The translations under genes and the position numbers were made by a program. Of a stretch of DNA of 64,000 nucleotides, positions 25,820-34,792 are shown piece by piece. Source of the stretch: Janthinobacterium sp. UMAB-56 (lineage in GTDB: Bacteria; Pseudomonadota; Gammaproteobacteria; Burkholderiales; Burkholderiaceae_D). The stretch covers positions 142,321 through 206,320 of the forward strand of contig NZ_LT607656.1 in assembly GCF_900095265.1 (NCBI RefSeq). Direction: 5' to 3'. Below the pieces are notes generated by a model, which saw nothing but the letters and a program-made list of their open reading frames with translations, searched no databases and was not told where the DNA came from. Position 1 is the first letter of the stretch, and each line of letters starts with the position of its first letter.

Positions 25820-26743
25820 ATGCCAGTTCCCACCAATCCGCCCAAAATGAGTGCGCCCATCGATGCGGTGCAAGTACGCGATTTCTTTTCCCGTCCGGCG
25901 CGCATCGCGCCATCGGATTTCCTGCGCCGCGAAGTATCGCAGCGCATGCACGAGCGCCTGGAACTGGTGAAAATCACGCCCTTGCGCGTGCTGGACGCCG
26001 GTTGCGGCCCCGGTGCGGACCTGGCGCAGTTGCACAAGGATTATCCCGCCGCGCAGATTATCGGTCTCGATGCAGCGCAAGCGATGATGCAGGCGGCGCG
26101 CGCGCCGGCGTCGAAGCTGGCCAGCCTGAACCACTTCCTCAGCAAGCTCTTGCCGGCCAAGGCGGGCGTGGATTTGCTGTGCGGCGACCTGGGCGACTTG
26201 CCGCTGGCGCAGGGCAGCATCGACCTGGTGTGGTCCAACCTGGCCCTGCACTGGCATGCCCAACCGGACCGCGTGTTTGCCGAATGGCGGCGTGCGCTAC
26301 GTCTCGATGGCTTGCTGATGTTTTCCTGTTTCGGCCCCGACACCTTTCGCGAAGTGCGCGAGGCGTTTGCCGAGGCCGATTTGTATCCGCACGCCTTGCC
26401 TTTTGTCGACATGCACGACTTCGGCGACATGCTGGTCGAGACGGGCTTTTCCACGCCCGTGCTGGACATGGAGATCATCACCGTGACCTACGATACGGCG
26501 GAGAAACTGCTGGCGGATGTGCGCGCCTTTGGTGGCAACCCGCTCACCACGCGCCGGCGCGGCCTGATGGGCAAGGCGGCCTGGCAGCGCATGCTCGATG
26601 CGCTGGAAAAAACCCGCCGTCCCGACGGCAAGCTGGGCCTGAGTTTCGAGGTGATCTATGGCCACGCCTTCCGTCCGGCGCCGCGCGTGACGCGCAATGG
26701 CGAGGCGATCATCCGTTTCGATCTGCCGCGCAAGCCTCAATAA
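25820..26743 (+). CDS. bioC: Malonyl-ACP O-methyltransferase BioC-like
   Basis: A 307-residue class I methyltransferase. AdoMet motif I is LRVLDAGCGPGADL; the BioC-type middle (DLVWSNLALHWHAQPDRVFAEW, split here by family as WSNLALHW) and GLLMFSCFGPDTFRE follow, and the C-terminal GHAFRPAPR is characteristic. BioC methylates malonyl-ACP to start pimelate synthesis for biotin. No other biotin gene is visible nearby. The ATG at 25820 is taken as start; 25847 is an alternative. Long in-frame sequence further upstream belongs to the ComF strand and was rejected. Confidence 0.88.
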   Translation: MPVPTNPPKMSAPIDAVQVRDFFSRPARIAPSDFLRREVSQRMHERLELVKITPLRVLDAGCGPGADLAQLHKDYPAAQIIGLDAAQAMMQAARAPASKLASLNHFLSKLLPAKAGVDLLCGDLGDLPLAQGSIDLVWSNLALHWHAQPDRVFAEWRRALRLDGLLMFSCFGPDTFREVREAFAEADLYPHALPFVDMHDFGDMLVETGFSTPVLDMEIITVTYDTAEKLLADVRAFGGNPLTTRRRGLMGKAAWQRMLDALEKTRRPDGKLGLSFEVIYGHAFRPAPRVTRNGEAIIRFDLPRKPQ

Positions 26744-27210
26744 AAGCCTAAAGAAACTGACACTTGGTCGCCATCCACGCACGGATGTTGCAGCGTAGCG
26801 TTGCAAAGCGCGCGGCGGCCAGGAGAAGGGCGCGCACAAAGCCGATTATTGCTTGATGGATTCAAGTTTACTTGATTATAATCGTTGATTGTTTGTCAGC
26901 TTGTTAAGTAGAAAAAACAAGGCCTGCCAACAAAATAAAAAAAACAAAGCAAGACTTATTCGAAGTTACTGCATTAGTATAGTAACCATCTTCCACACGA
27001 GGCCATTTCGATGTGGGGAAGAAAAACAGGGTTCCAGCATGGTTGCGCGCCGCCGTTTTTTGCTGCGGCAGCCAGCATGGAATTCGCTGGTGCTTGACGC
27101 ACATGGCCGCTTTCTGGCCGTGTTGCTTTCATGGAGGAGCGGCAGCGGTCCAGTACGGAGAAATCCGCAGCCGTTTAAAATATCATTATTTTTGGGTGGT
27201 TGGGGAAAAC
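26744..27210. other. Noncoding region between bioC and the cytochrome oxidase operon
   Basis: 467 bases without a supported gene. It is more AT-rich than its surroundings in the middle (about 26850-27000). It holds the predicted oxidase promoter at 26853-26882 and would then give ctaC a leader of about 320 bases. An open frame in phase with ctaC runs from 27013 but has no coding character before the ATG at 27211. I see no tRNA or clear terminator. Confidence 0.6.
26853..26882 (+). promoter_or_regulatory. Putative sigma-70 promoter of the cytochrome oxidase operon
   Basis: TTGATG at 26853-26858 and a perfect TATAAT at 26877-26882 are separated by 18 bases, inside an AT-rich patch. Transcription would begin near 26889, about 320 bases before ctaC. 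No other good promoter is seen closer to the gene. Confidence 0.5.
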
Positions 27211-28419
27211 ATGACACATGCAAAGCGACTTCAATCGTTGCTGCTCGGGCTGTCTTTGACAGCGTTTGGCATCGGGCGATGGGCCACGGCGGCACCGGCT
27301 GCCGGCACCTATCCCGGCACCGGCGGTCCCGTGCCGTTCGAAATGAATCTGCAACCGCCGGCGACACAGATCGCCCATGAAATCTACGATTTGCACACCC
27401 TGATGATGATCATCTGCCTGGTGATCTTCGTGGCCGTGTTCGGCGTCATGTTTTATTCCATCTTCAAGCACCGCAAGTCCCTGGGCCATAAACCGGCCAC
27501 CTTCCACGAAAGCACCACCGTCGAGATCGCCTGGACCGTCGTACCTTTCCTGATCGTCATCGGCATGGCCCTGCCTGCCACGCGCACCGTGGTGGGCATG
27601 AAGGATACCTCGAACGCCGACATCACCATCAAGGCCACAGGCATGCAGTGGAAATGGGGCTATGACTACCTGAAAGGGGAGGGCGAAGGCATTTCCTTCC
27701 TCTCCAACCTGTCCACGCCGCGTTCGCAAGTGGGTGCGCCAGGCGCGCCGCCGACGGAAAAACGCGGCGAGAACTACTTGATCGAAGTCGATAACGAAGT
27801 TGTCGTTCCGGTCAACAAGAAGATCCGCATGGTGCTGACGGCCAACGACGTCATCCACGCCTGGTCCGTGCCCGCCTTTGGCGTGAAACAGGATGCGATT
27901 CCCGGCTTCGTGCGTGACACCTGGTTCAAGGCCGACCATATCGGCACTTTCCGCGGCAATTGCGCCGAGCTGTGCGGCAAGGAACACGCGTTCATGCCCA
28001 TCGTCGTCAAGGTCGTATCCAACGATGACTACAAGGCCTGGGTTGATGTAAAACAAAAGGAAATGGCAGCATTGGCCGATGATCCAAGCAAGGTGTGGAC
28101 CATCGACGAATTGAAGGTCAAGGGCGAGAAAGTGTATGCGGCCAACTGCGTCGTCTGCCACCAGGCGACAGGCAAGGGCGTGCCCGGTGCCTTTGCCGCG
28201 CTGGACGGCTCTGCCGTGGTGAACGGTCCGAAAGCGGAACAGATTCATGTCTTGCTGAACGGGCAAAAGAGCGGCAAGTTCCCGGCTGAAATGCCAGCGT
28301 GGAAACAGCTGTCCGACACGGAAATTGCCGCAGTGATCACTTACACGCGCAATTCCTGGTCGAACAAGGCCGAAGAGAACATCGTTCAACCAGCCGAAGT
28401 CGTGGCTGCACGCAAGTAA
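27211..28419 (+). CDS. ctaC: Cytochrome c oxidase subunit II with C-terminal cytochrome c domain
   Basis: A 402-residue subunit of the aa3-type terminal oxidase. A signal peptide is followed by two membrane helices (about residues 55-75 and 95-115). The CuA site is complete: DVIHAWSVPAFGVKQD and CAELCGKEHAFM. A class I cytochrome c domain is fused at the C-terminus, with heme motif CVVCH and a methionine ligand in the region FPAEMPAW. The start at 27211 has a GGGGA site four to nine bases upstream. It opens the operon and takes electrons from cytochrome c. Confidence 0.95.
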   Translation: MTHAKRLQSLLLGLSLTAFGIGRWATAAPAAGTYPGTGGPVPFEMNLQPPATQIAHEIYDLHTLMMIICLVIFVAVFGVMFYSIFKHRKSLGHKPATFHESTTVEIAWTVVPFLIVIGMALPATRTVVGMKDTSNADITIKATGMQWKWGYDYLKGEGEGISFLSNLSTPRSQVGAPGAPPTEKRGENYLIEVDNEVVVPVNKKIRMVLTANDVIHAWSVPAFGVKQDAIPGFVRDTWFKADHIGTFRGNCAELCGKEHAFMPIVVKVVSNDDYKAWVDVKQKEMAALADDPSKVWTIDELKVKGEKVYAANCVVCHQATGKGVPGAFAALDGSAVVNGPKAEQIHVLLNGQKSGKFPAEMPAWKQLSDTEIAAVITYTRNSWSNKAEENIVQPAEVVAARK

Positions 28420-28432
28420 TTAGGAGCCGCAT

Positions 28433-30025
28433 ATGAGCACGAGCACGAGCACCTTGGACCACGCCGGTCACGACCATGCCCACGACCATCCCACTGGCTA
28501 CCGCCGCTGGCTGTTTGCCACCAACCACAAGGATATCGGTACCTTGTACCTGTGGTTCTCGTTCATCATGCTGCTGTCGGGCGGCGTGCTGGCCCTGATG
28601 ATACGCACGGAACTGTTTCACCCAGGCTTGCAATTCTTTCACCCTGAATTCTTCAACCAGCTGACCACCATGCATGGCCTGGTGATGGTGTTTGGCGCCA
28701 TCATGCCGGCCTTCGTCGGCTACGCCAACTGGATGATCCCGCTGCAAGTGGGCGCATCCGACATGGCGTTCGCCCGCATGAACAACTTCTCGTTCTGGCT
28801 GCTGCCGCCGGCCGCGCTGCTGCTGGCCACGTCTTTCCTCGTGCCGGGCGGCGCCACGGCTGCCGGCTGGACCCTGTATGCGCCGCTGTCGACGCAGATG
28901 GGCCCTGGCATGGACATGGCCATTTTCGCCATGCACCTGATGGGCGCCTCGTCCATCATGGGCTCGATCAACATCATCGTCACCATCCTCAACATGCGCG
29001 CCCCTGGCATGACCCTGATGAAAATGCCGATGTTCTGCTGGACCTGGCTGATTACCGCGTATCTCCTGATCGCCGTCATGCCCGTGCTGGCCGGCGCCAT
29101 TACCATGACCCTGACGGACCGCCATTTCGGCACCTCCTTCTTCAATGCGGCAGGCGGCGGCGACCCCGTCATGTACCAGCACATCTTCTGGTTCTTCGGC
29201 CACCCCGAGGTCTACATCATGATCTTGCCGGCTTTCGGCATCGTCTCGCAGATCCTGCCGGCCTTTGCCCGCAAGCCCTTGTTCGGCTACGCTTCGATGG
29301 TGTACGCCACGGCCTCGATCGCGATTCTGTCCTTCATCGTCTGGGCGCACCACATGTTTACCACCGGCATGCCGGTGACCAGCCAGCTGTTCTTCATGTA
29401 CGCGACCATGCTGATCGCCGTGCCGACGGGCGTGAAAGTGTTCAACTGGATCGCTACCATGTGGAAGGGTTCCATGACGTTCGAGACGCCGATGCTGTTC
29501 TCGGTGGGCTTCATCTTCGTCTTCACCATGGGCGGCTTCACGGGCCTGATCCTGGCGGTAACGCCGATCGACATCCAGTTGCAGGATACGTATTACGTGG
29601 TAGCGCACTTCCACTACGTGCTGGTGGCCGGTTCGCTGTTCGCCCTGTTCGCCGGCTTCTACTACTGGTCGCCGAAATGGACGGGCCATATGTACAACGA
29701 GACGCGCGGCAAGATCCACTTCTGGCTGTCGCTGATCACCTTCAACGTGACCTTCTTCCCGATGCACTTCCTGGGCCTGGCCGGCATGCCGCGCCGCTAC
29801 GCCGATTATCCGGCGCAGTTCACGGACTTTAATATGATCGCCTCGATCGGCGGCTTCGGCTTTGGCCTGATGCAGGTGTACTTCCTGTTCTTCGTGGTCT
29901 TGCCGACCATCCGCGGCGGCAAGGCTGCGCCAGCGAAACCATGGGAAGGCGCGGAAGGCCTGGAATGGACCGTGCCGAGCCCGGCACCATTCCACACGTT
30001 TGAAACGCCGCCGACAGTGAAATGA
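28433..30025 (+). CDS. ctaD: Cytochrome c oxidase subunit I
   Basis: A 530-residue, twelve-helix subunit with the heme a and heme a3-CuB centre. Visible ligands and motifs: [10 protein letters not shown] for a low-spin heme histidine, [14 protein letters not shown] (CuB histidine and cross-linked tyrosine), [10 protein letters not shown] (two CuB histidines) and [12 protein letters not shown] (heme a3 and a ligands). The N-terminus is rich in histidine. AGGAG lies six bases before the ATG, and the gene is 13 bases after ctaC. Confidence 0.98.
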   Translation: MSTSTSTLDHAGHDHAHDHPTGYRRWLFATNHKDIGTLYLWFSFIMLLSGGVLALMIRTELFHPGLQFFHPEFFNQLTTMHGLVMVFGAIMPAFVGYANWMIPLQVGASDMAFARMNNFSFWLLPPAALLLATSFLVPGGATAAGWTLYAPLSTQMGPGMDMAIFAMHLMGASSIMGSINIIVTILNMRAPGMTLMKMPMFCWTWLITAYLLIAVMPVLAGAITMTLTDRHFGTSFFNAAGGGDPVMYQHIFWFFGHPEVYIMILPAFGIVSQILPAFARKPLFGYASMVYATASIAILSFIVWAHHMFTTGMPVTSQLFFMYATMLIAVPTGVKVFNWIATMWKGSMTFETPMLFSVGFIFVFTMGGFTGLILAVTPIDIQLQDTYYVVAHFHYVLVAGSLFALFAGFYYWSPKWTGHMYNETRGKIHFWLSLITFNVTFFPMHFLGLAGMPRRYADYPAQFTDFNMIASIGGFGFGLMQVYFLFFVVLPTIRGGKAAPAKPWEGAEGLEWTVPSPAPFHTFETPPTVK

Positions 30026-30076
30026 GGTAGCACGGGCCGGCGTGTTGCGCGGCCCGTCTTGAGTAAAGTGCCTGTC

Positions 30077-30181
30077 ATGACCGAACGTAAAAAACCGAAC
30101 AACCTGCGTACCGGGCTGATCTTGGCCGCCCTGGCGGCCTTCTTCTTCCTGTCCGTGTTCGTCAAGCGCATGTGGCTCTGA
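30077..30181 (+). CDS. Small cytochrome oxidase assembly protein, single-helix, 34 residues
   Basis: A 34-codon reading frame between ctaD and ctaG: a basic N-terminus (TERKKPNNLRTG), one membrane helix (LILAALAAFFFLSVFVKRMW) and a stop two bases before the ctaG start. Such short single-helix proteins at this position are known in betaproteobacterial oxidase operons as small assembly proteins. The tight spacing and the hydrophobic pattern support a real gene; no strong ribosome site is seen. Confidence 0.75.
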   Translation: MTERKKPNNLRTGLILAALAAFFFLSVFVKRMWL

Positions 30182-30182
30182 C

Positions 30183-30755
30183 GTGACGACGCCGATGCAA
30201 CAGGAAACACGCGGCCTGAACCGCAAGATGCTGGGCAAGCTGATTGTCATTGCCATCCTGATGTTTGGCTTTGGCTATGCCCTGATTCCCGTCTACAAGC
30301 AGATTTGCGAAGTGATGGGCATCAACGTGCTGACGCAAAAAGATGGCACGGTGGCCTACGACAACAATACACAGGTCGACACGACGCGCAGCATCACCGT
30401 CGAGTTCGATGGCAATGCGCAGGGGCCATGGCGCTTCCGCCCGACGGTATCGAGCATGCAAGTGCATCCGGGCGAACTGGTGACTGTCCTGTATGAAGTG
30501 GTCAACACGCAAAACCGCGTCGTCAACGCGCAAGCCATCCCCAGCTACGCGCCGCAGAGTGCCACGCCGCACTTCAAGAAGGTCGAGTGCTTCTGCTTCA
30601 AGCAGCAGACTTTGAAAGCCCACGAAGCGCGGCAGATGCCGGTGGTGTTCTTCCTCGATCCGGCCCTGCCGAAAGAGGTGAAGACCATCACCCTGTCGTA
30701 CACGTTTTTCGAGATTGCCGGTCTGAGCCAGGCTCAGACGCCGGCCGTCCAATAG
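30183..30755 (+). CDS. ctaG: Cytochrome c oxidase assembly protein CtaG (Cox11 family)
   Basis: A 190-residue membrane-anchored copper chaperone that loads CuB of subunit I. One N-terminal helix (LIVIAILMFGFGYALIPVYK) is followed by ICEVMGIN, a beta domain, and the copper motif VECFCFKQQ with the two cysteines, then MPVVFFLDPALP. Starts with GTG at 30183 or ATG at 30195; neither has a clear ribosome site, and translation may follow from the small gene just upstream. Confidence 0.94.
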   Translation: MTTPMQQETRGLNRKMLGKLIVIAILMFGFGYALIPVYKQICEVMGINVLTQKDGTVAYDNNTQVDTTRSITVEFDGNAQGPWRFRPTVSSMQVHPGELVTVLYEVVNTQNRVVNAQAIPSYAPQSATPHFKKVECFCFKQQTLKAHEARQMPVVFFLDPALPKEVKTITLSYTFFEIAGLSQAQTPAVQ

Positions 30756-30764
30756 GAGAGTGGC

Positions 30765-30971
30765 ATGAGCGCATCCAAACAGCCTGAAAAAGCATCGTTC
30801 CTGTATTCGCTGCGGGCCGTCGTGTGGTCATTCACGGGGCTGCGCCGCAAGAGCGATTTCGACACGGATTCGGCCAAGCTCAATCCCGTGCACATCGTCA
30901 TCGCCGGCTTCCTGGTAGTGGCTTGCCTGATCGGCATCTTGATTTCGATTGTTAAATTCGTCGTTCTATAA
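30765..30971 (+). CDS. DUF2970 small membrane protein
   Basis: A 68-residue protein with RAVVWSFTGLRRKSDF followed by a single membrane helix (VHIVIAGFLVVACLIGILIS). The family is regularly found in oxidase operons between ctaG and ctaE; its role is unknown. GGAGAG lies upstream of the ATG. Confidence 0.85.
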   Translation: MSASKQPEKASFLYSLRAVVWSFTGLRRKSDFDTDSAKLNPVHIVIAGFLVVACLIGILISIVKFVVL

Positions 30972-31011
30972 ATTATAAAAAACCACCCTATAAGTTTTTG
31001 AGGAGATGATG

Positions 31012-31872
31012 ATGAGTTCCAACCACGCCGCCGTACCTTATTATTTCGTGCCCGGCCCGTCGCGCTGGCCCATGCTGGGCGGCGCCAGCCTGCTGCTGAC
31101 CATGATAGGCGCCTCGGCCTGGGTCAACGACGTCTCCTGGGGCCCGTACGTGAATTACCTGGGCATTGCCGGCATCCTGCTGGTGCTGTATTTCTGGTTC
31201 GGCGATGCCATCAGCGAGTCGGAGCAGGGCTTGTATAGCGAACGCATCGACCACTCCTTCCGCTGGAGCATGAGCTGGTTCATCTTTTCGGAAGTCATGT
31301 TCTTCGCCGCCTTCTTCGGCGCCCTGTTTTATGCGCGCAGCATTTCCATGCCGTGGCTGGCGGACCTCGACCACAAGGTGATCTGGCCAGATTTCGCCGC
31401 CCACTGGGGTAATACGGGCCCGGCCGGCACGGTGCAGGAATTTACCACCATGACGCCGTTCTGGATTCCGACGATCAATACAGCCTTGCTGCTGACATCG
31501 GGCGTCACCCTGACCATTTCGCACCACGCGCTGCGCGCCGGCCACCGCGCCATGACGTCCCTGTTCCTGTTCGCCACCATCGTGCTGGGCGCGATCTTCA
31601 TGGGCTTCCAGGTCTACGAATACATGCACGCCTACAGCGAATTGAACTTGAAATTGACGTCCGGCATCTACGGCGCCACCTTCTTCATGCTGACGGGCTT
31701 CCACGGTTTTCACGTGACCCTGGGCGCCATCATGCTCTCCGTCATCCTGTACCGCGTGCTGAAAGGCCACTTCACGCCCGAGCACCACTTCGGTTTCGAA
31801 GGCGCAGCCTGGTACTGGCACTTTGTCGACGTCGTCTGGCTGGGCCTGTACGTGGTCGTGTATTGGTTATAA
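31012..31872 (+). CDS. ctaE: Cytochrome c oxidase subunit III
   Basis: A 286-residue, seven-helix subunit that stabilises the oxidase. SMSWFIFSEVMFFAAFFGAL, TSGVTLTISHHAL, GFHGFHVTLGAIML and the ending WYWHFVDVVWLGLYVVVYW are family signatures. Three ATGs in a row begin at 31006; the third, at 31012, is six bases after AGGAG and gives the usual MSS start, so I choose it. Confidence 0.97.
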   Translation: MSSNHAAVPYYFVPGPSRWPMLGGASLLLTMIGASAWVNDVSWGPYVNYLGIAGILLVLYFWFGDAISESEQGLYSERIDHSFRWSMSWFIFSEVMFFAAFFGALFYARSISMPWLADLDHKVIWPDFAAHWGNTGPAGTVQEFTTMTPFWIPTINTALLLTSGVTLTISHHALRAGHRAMTSLFLFATIVLGAIFMGFQVYEYMHAYSELNLKLTSGIYGATFFMLTGFHGFHVTLGAIMLSVILYRVLKGHFTPEHHFGFEGAAWYWHFVDVVWLGLYVVVYWL

Positions 31873-31916
31873 TGGCGGGGCAGGGCGCGCGCCGTTGACG
31901 CGTGCGCCTGTGCCAT

Positions 31917-31956
31917 AAAAAAAGCCGTACCGGGACATCCTGGGTACGGCTTTTTT
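31917..31956. terminator. Bidirectional terminator between ctaE and the DUF2909 gene
   Basis: GCCGTACC (31924-31931) pairs with GGTACGGC (31943-31950) around an 11-base loop, flanked by seven A on the left and six T on the right. It works as an intrinsic terminator on both strands, which fits the convergent genes on either side. Confidence 0.9.
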
Positions 31957-31995
31957 CTTAGCGTGAAGAATTTGCCAATCCGGCAATGTCGGGCC

Positions 31996-32196
31996 TTAAT
32001 GAATTCCCGTCGGCTGGATGTAGCCGAGCTTGTGCGCCAGCAGGATCAGCAGGAACAGGGTGATCGACAAGCCCACGCGCAGGGCCAGCGCCTGCACGGT
32101 GCGGTTGCTCTTGCCCTTGTCGCGCATGAGGAAGAACAGGGCCGAGCCCAGGCTGCCCAGGATCAGGATGAAGGCAATGGCAACGAGGATTTTCAT
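31996..32196 (-). CDS. DUF2909 twin transmembrane protein
   Basis: A 66-residue protein with two membrane helices (MKILVAIAFILILGSLGSAL and GLSITLFLLILLAHKLG) joined by a short basic turn (RDKGKSNR). This fits the DUF2909 family, commonly encoded beside SURF1 in oxidase loci. It is transcribed away from SURF1, with 36 bases between starts. Confidence 0.85.
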   Translation of the reverse strand: MKILVAIAFILILGSLGSALFFLMRDKGKSNRTVQALALRVGLSITLFLLILLAHKLGYIQPTGIH

Positions 32197-32232
32197 GGAT
32201 GGTAGCGCCAGGCTTGAGGAGGTTTCATTGTA

Positions 32233-32988
32233 ATGCGTATCCGCTTCCATTTTAGATGGATTCCATTTGTTGTAATGCTGCTACTGGTAGCGCTGGGACT
32301 CTCTTTGGCGCAATGGCAGCAGCGCCGTGGCGACGAGAAAGTCGCCCGTGCCGCCCGGCTCGCGGCGGGCAACCACGCCGCGCCTTTGGCCTTGAGCGCC
32401 GCGCCCTTGCTGCCGGCCGATGCGCAAGCGATCGAATACCGCCGCGTCACAGTCACGGGCCATTTCCTGCCCGCCTGGACGGTCTACCTGGACAACCGCC
32501 CCTACAAGGGCCAAGCTGGCTTCCACGTGCTCACGCCCTTCCAGATCGACGGTTCCCGGATGCACGTGCTGGTGGCGCAGGGTTGGTTGCCGCGCAACAA
32601 TGCCGAGCGCACGCGCATTCCCGACTACGGCACGCCCACGGGCACGGTGACCATCATCGGCATCGCGCGCCTGAACGCGGGTCATGTGATGGAGCTGGGC
32701 ACGGCGCCGGCCCTGGCGCCGCACGCCATCGTTCAAAATGCCGATATCGGCCAGCTGGCGCAGGCCAGCGGCCTGGCCTTGCAGCCTTTTATCGTCGAGC
32801 AAACAGTTGAACCGGTGGATTTGGCAACGGCGCCAGCTGCCGGCCAGCTTCCCGTGCGCGACTGGCCGGCGCCCGACCTTGGCGCCGACAAGCACCGCGG
32901 CTATGCTTTCCAGTGGTACGCACTGGCACTGATGGCTTTTCTATTTTTTGTCTTTACAGGATTTCGACGTGCAAACAAACAACCCTGA
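32233..32988 (+). CDS. SURF1 family cytochrome oxidase assembly protein
   Basis: A 251-residue protein with two terminal membrane helices (FVVMLLLVALGLSLAQWQQRR near the start, WYALALMAFLFFVFTGFRR at the end) around a periplasmic domain. LAQWQQRRGDEK, VYLDNRPYKGQAGFHVLTPF (read as YLDNRPYKG and GFHVLTPF) and VLVAQGWLPRN are SURF1 motifs. The family helps insert heme a into subunit I. Its end overlaps the next gene by 20 bases. Confidence 0.93.
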   Translation: MRIRFHFRWIPFVVMLLLVALGLSLAQWQQRRGDEKVARAARLAAGNHAAPLALSAAPLLPADAQAIEYRRVTVTGHFLPAWTVYLDNRPYKGQAGFHVLTPFQIDGSRMHVLVAQGWLPRNNAERTRIPDYGTPTGTVTIIGIARLNAGHVMELGTAPALAPHAIVQNADIGQLAQASGLALQPFIVEQTVEPVDLATAPAAGQLPVRDWPAPDLGADKHRGYAFQWYALALMAFLFFVFTGFRRANKQP

Positions 32989-33598
32989 AGCAACGCAAGA
33001 CAACAGCAACAAGCAGGTGCAAAACACGGGGCGCTGGAAACTGCTGGCCGTGGTGGCCGTGTGCGCCTTCCCCATCATCGCCTCGTATTTCACGTATTAC
33101 ATCATCAAGCCCACGGGCCGCAACAACTATGGCGCCCTGATCGATCCCCGCTTGCACCCGATACCCGAGGCGCAATTGCAAGTGACTGAACTCGATGGCA
33201 AGGCGGCGCCGCTGGCGCAATTCAAGGGCAAGTGGGTGCTGCTGCAAACGGGGCCGTCCGATTGCCAGGAAGCGTGCAAGAAGCAATTGTTTGACATGCA
33301 ACAACTGCGTCTCATGCAGGGCAAGGAACGCGAACGCCTGGAACGGGTCTGGCTGGTGACGGATGCTCAGCCGCTCGACACGCTGGTGATGCGCGAATTC
33401 GACGGCACCAGCATGCTGCGCGTGAATGGCGATGCCCTGAACGCCTGGCTGCCCGTGGAGGCGGGTGGCAAGACCAGCGACCATTTGTATTTGATCGACC
33501 CGCTGGGCAATTTGATGATGCGCTTCCCGAAAGACGCGGACCCGAACAAGATTAAGAAAGACATCGCCAAGCTGCTCAAAGCTTCGGCGATCGGTTAA
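32969..33598 (+). CDS. Membrane-anchored thioredoxin-like protein of the oxidase locus
   Basis: A 209-residue protein with one membrane helix (LLAVVAVCAFPIIASYFTYY) and a Sco/thioredoxin-like domain: QFKGKWVLLQTGPSDCQEAC and LYLIDPLGNLMMRFPKDADP. The two cysteines (SDCQEACKK) are spaced CxxxC as in Sco proteins. The start is a GTG at 32969 with AGGA eight bases upstream; a TTG at 32948 is less likely. A role in copper delivery or thiol reduction for the oxidase is inferred. Confidence 0.82.
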   Translation: MQTNNPEATQDNSNKQVQNTGRWKLLAVVAVCAFPIIASYFTYYIIKPTGRNNYGALIDPRLHPIPEAQLQVTELDGKAAPLAQFKGKWVLLQTGPSDCQEACKKQLFDMQQLRLMQGKERERLERVWLVTDAQPLDTLVMREFDGTSMLRVNGDALNAWLPVEAGGKTSDHLYLIDPLGNLMMRFPKDADPNKIKKDIAKLLKASAIG

Positions 33599-33607
33599 GG
33601 AGTCTGC

Positions 33608-34792
33608 ATGCCGACGATGCATCTCTCCGCGCTGGCCCAGCTGGGCTTGACGGGCCTGCTGGTGGCGCTGCTGCCTTTGACCATGGTCTGGGTATCCGCG
33701 GACGCGAATAAATACCGCAAGCTGGTGTGGATCGCCGTCTTTCTGACGGTCGACCTGATCATGTTTGGCGGCTTCACGCGCCTGTCCGATTCCGGCCTCG
33801 GCTGCCCAGATTGGCCAGGCTGTTATGGCTCGGCCAATCCTTTCCTCGCGCACGAACACATCGTGGCGGCGCAAACCCTGATGCCGACGGGCCCCGTGAC
33901 GGTAGTCAAGGCGTGGATCGAAATGACGCACCGCTACCTGGCCATGGCCATTGGCGTGCTGATCGTGGCGATGATGGTGCAAGCGTGGCGCCAGTGGAAG
34001 AAAAGCCGCCGCGAAGAATTCGCCCCCGCGCTGCCGACGGCGCTGTTTTTGTTCGTCTGCCTGCAGGGGGCGTTCGGCGCCTGGACGGTGACCCTGAAGC
34101 TGCAACCGGTGATTGTCACCATTCACTTGTTGCTGGGCATGGGCTTGCTGGCCATGCTGACGTGGCTGGGCGGGCGCCAGGATCGTGCCGTCAAACCCTT
34201 GCTGCGCGCCGATGCGGATGCAGCCGTGCTGCGTCCCGTGCGGGCGCTGGCCGTCATGTCGCTCGTGCTGCTCACCGTGCAGATCGCGCTGGGCGGCTGG
34301 GTGAGCACCAACTACGCCACCCTGGCCTGCACGGATTTTCCTCTGTGTGGCGGGAAAGTCATTCCGGAGATGGATTTTGAGCATGGTTTCCATCTGTGGC
34401 GCGAACTGGGCAAGACGGCCGCCGGCCATTACTTGCCATTTTCGGCGCTGACGGCCATCCATTGGGTGCACCGCAACTTCGCCTTCGTCGTGCTGGCCGG
34501 TGTCGGCTATACGGTGTTGCGCGCGTGGAAGCTGCCGTCCCTGCGCGGCACGGCGCGCTTGCTTGCGCTGGTGCTGTCCTTGCAGGTGGTGACGGGCCTG
34601 GCGACGATTTACCTGAGCTGGCCATTGTCGATTGCTGTCCTGCATAACGGCGGCGCGGCGCTGCTCGTGTTGTTGCTGACCATGTTAAACTACAAGGCTA
34701 AATTCCAACTCGATGTTGCGCGCACTGTTAAGCGCGCTTGCGCCTCCGCGACAGTGCCCACGGCACCAGCCAGTCCTTCCCGTACCGCATAA
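33608..34792 (+). CDS. ctaA: Heme A synthase CtaA (COX15 family)
   Basis: A 394-residue, eight-helix membrane protein that oxidises heme O to heme A. Motifs: FGGFTRLSDSGLGCPDWPGC, EMTHRYLAMAIG (histidine ligand), LGGWVSTNYATLACTDFPLC (cysteine pair region) and IHWVHRNFAFVVL (histidine ligand). AAGGAG is upstream of the ATG. It is followed directly by ctaB; the stop and next start touch. Confidence 0.96.
   Translation: MPTMHLSALAQLGLTGLLVALLPLTMVWVSADANKYRKLVWIAVFLTVDLIMFGGFTRLSDSGLGCPDWPGCYGSANPFLAHEHIVAAQTLMPTGPVTVVKAWIEMTHRYLAMAIGVLIVAMMVQAWRQWKKSRREEFAPALPTALFLFVCLQGAFGAWTVTLKLQPVIVTIHLLLGMGLLAMLTWLGGRQDRAVKPLLRADADAAVLRPVRALAVMSLVLLTVQIALGGWVSTNYATLACTDFPLCGGKVIPEMDFEHGFHLWRELGKTAAGHYLPFSALTAIHWVHRNFAFVVLAGVGYTVLRAWKLPSLRGTARLLALVLSLQVVTGLATIYLSWPLSIAVLHNGGAALLVLLLTMLNYKAKFQLDVARTVKRACASATVPTAPASPSRTA

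Noticed and set aside
27013-27210. N-terminal extension of ctaC
   Set aside because: Open in frame, but the ATG at 27211 has a GGGGA ribosome site and begins a signal peptide; the extension has no such features.
28337-30256. Long frame antisense to ctaD
   Set aside because: Histidine- and glycine-rich shadow; ctaD is unmistakable on the other strand.
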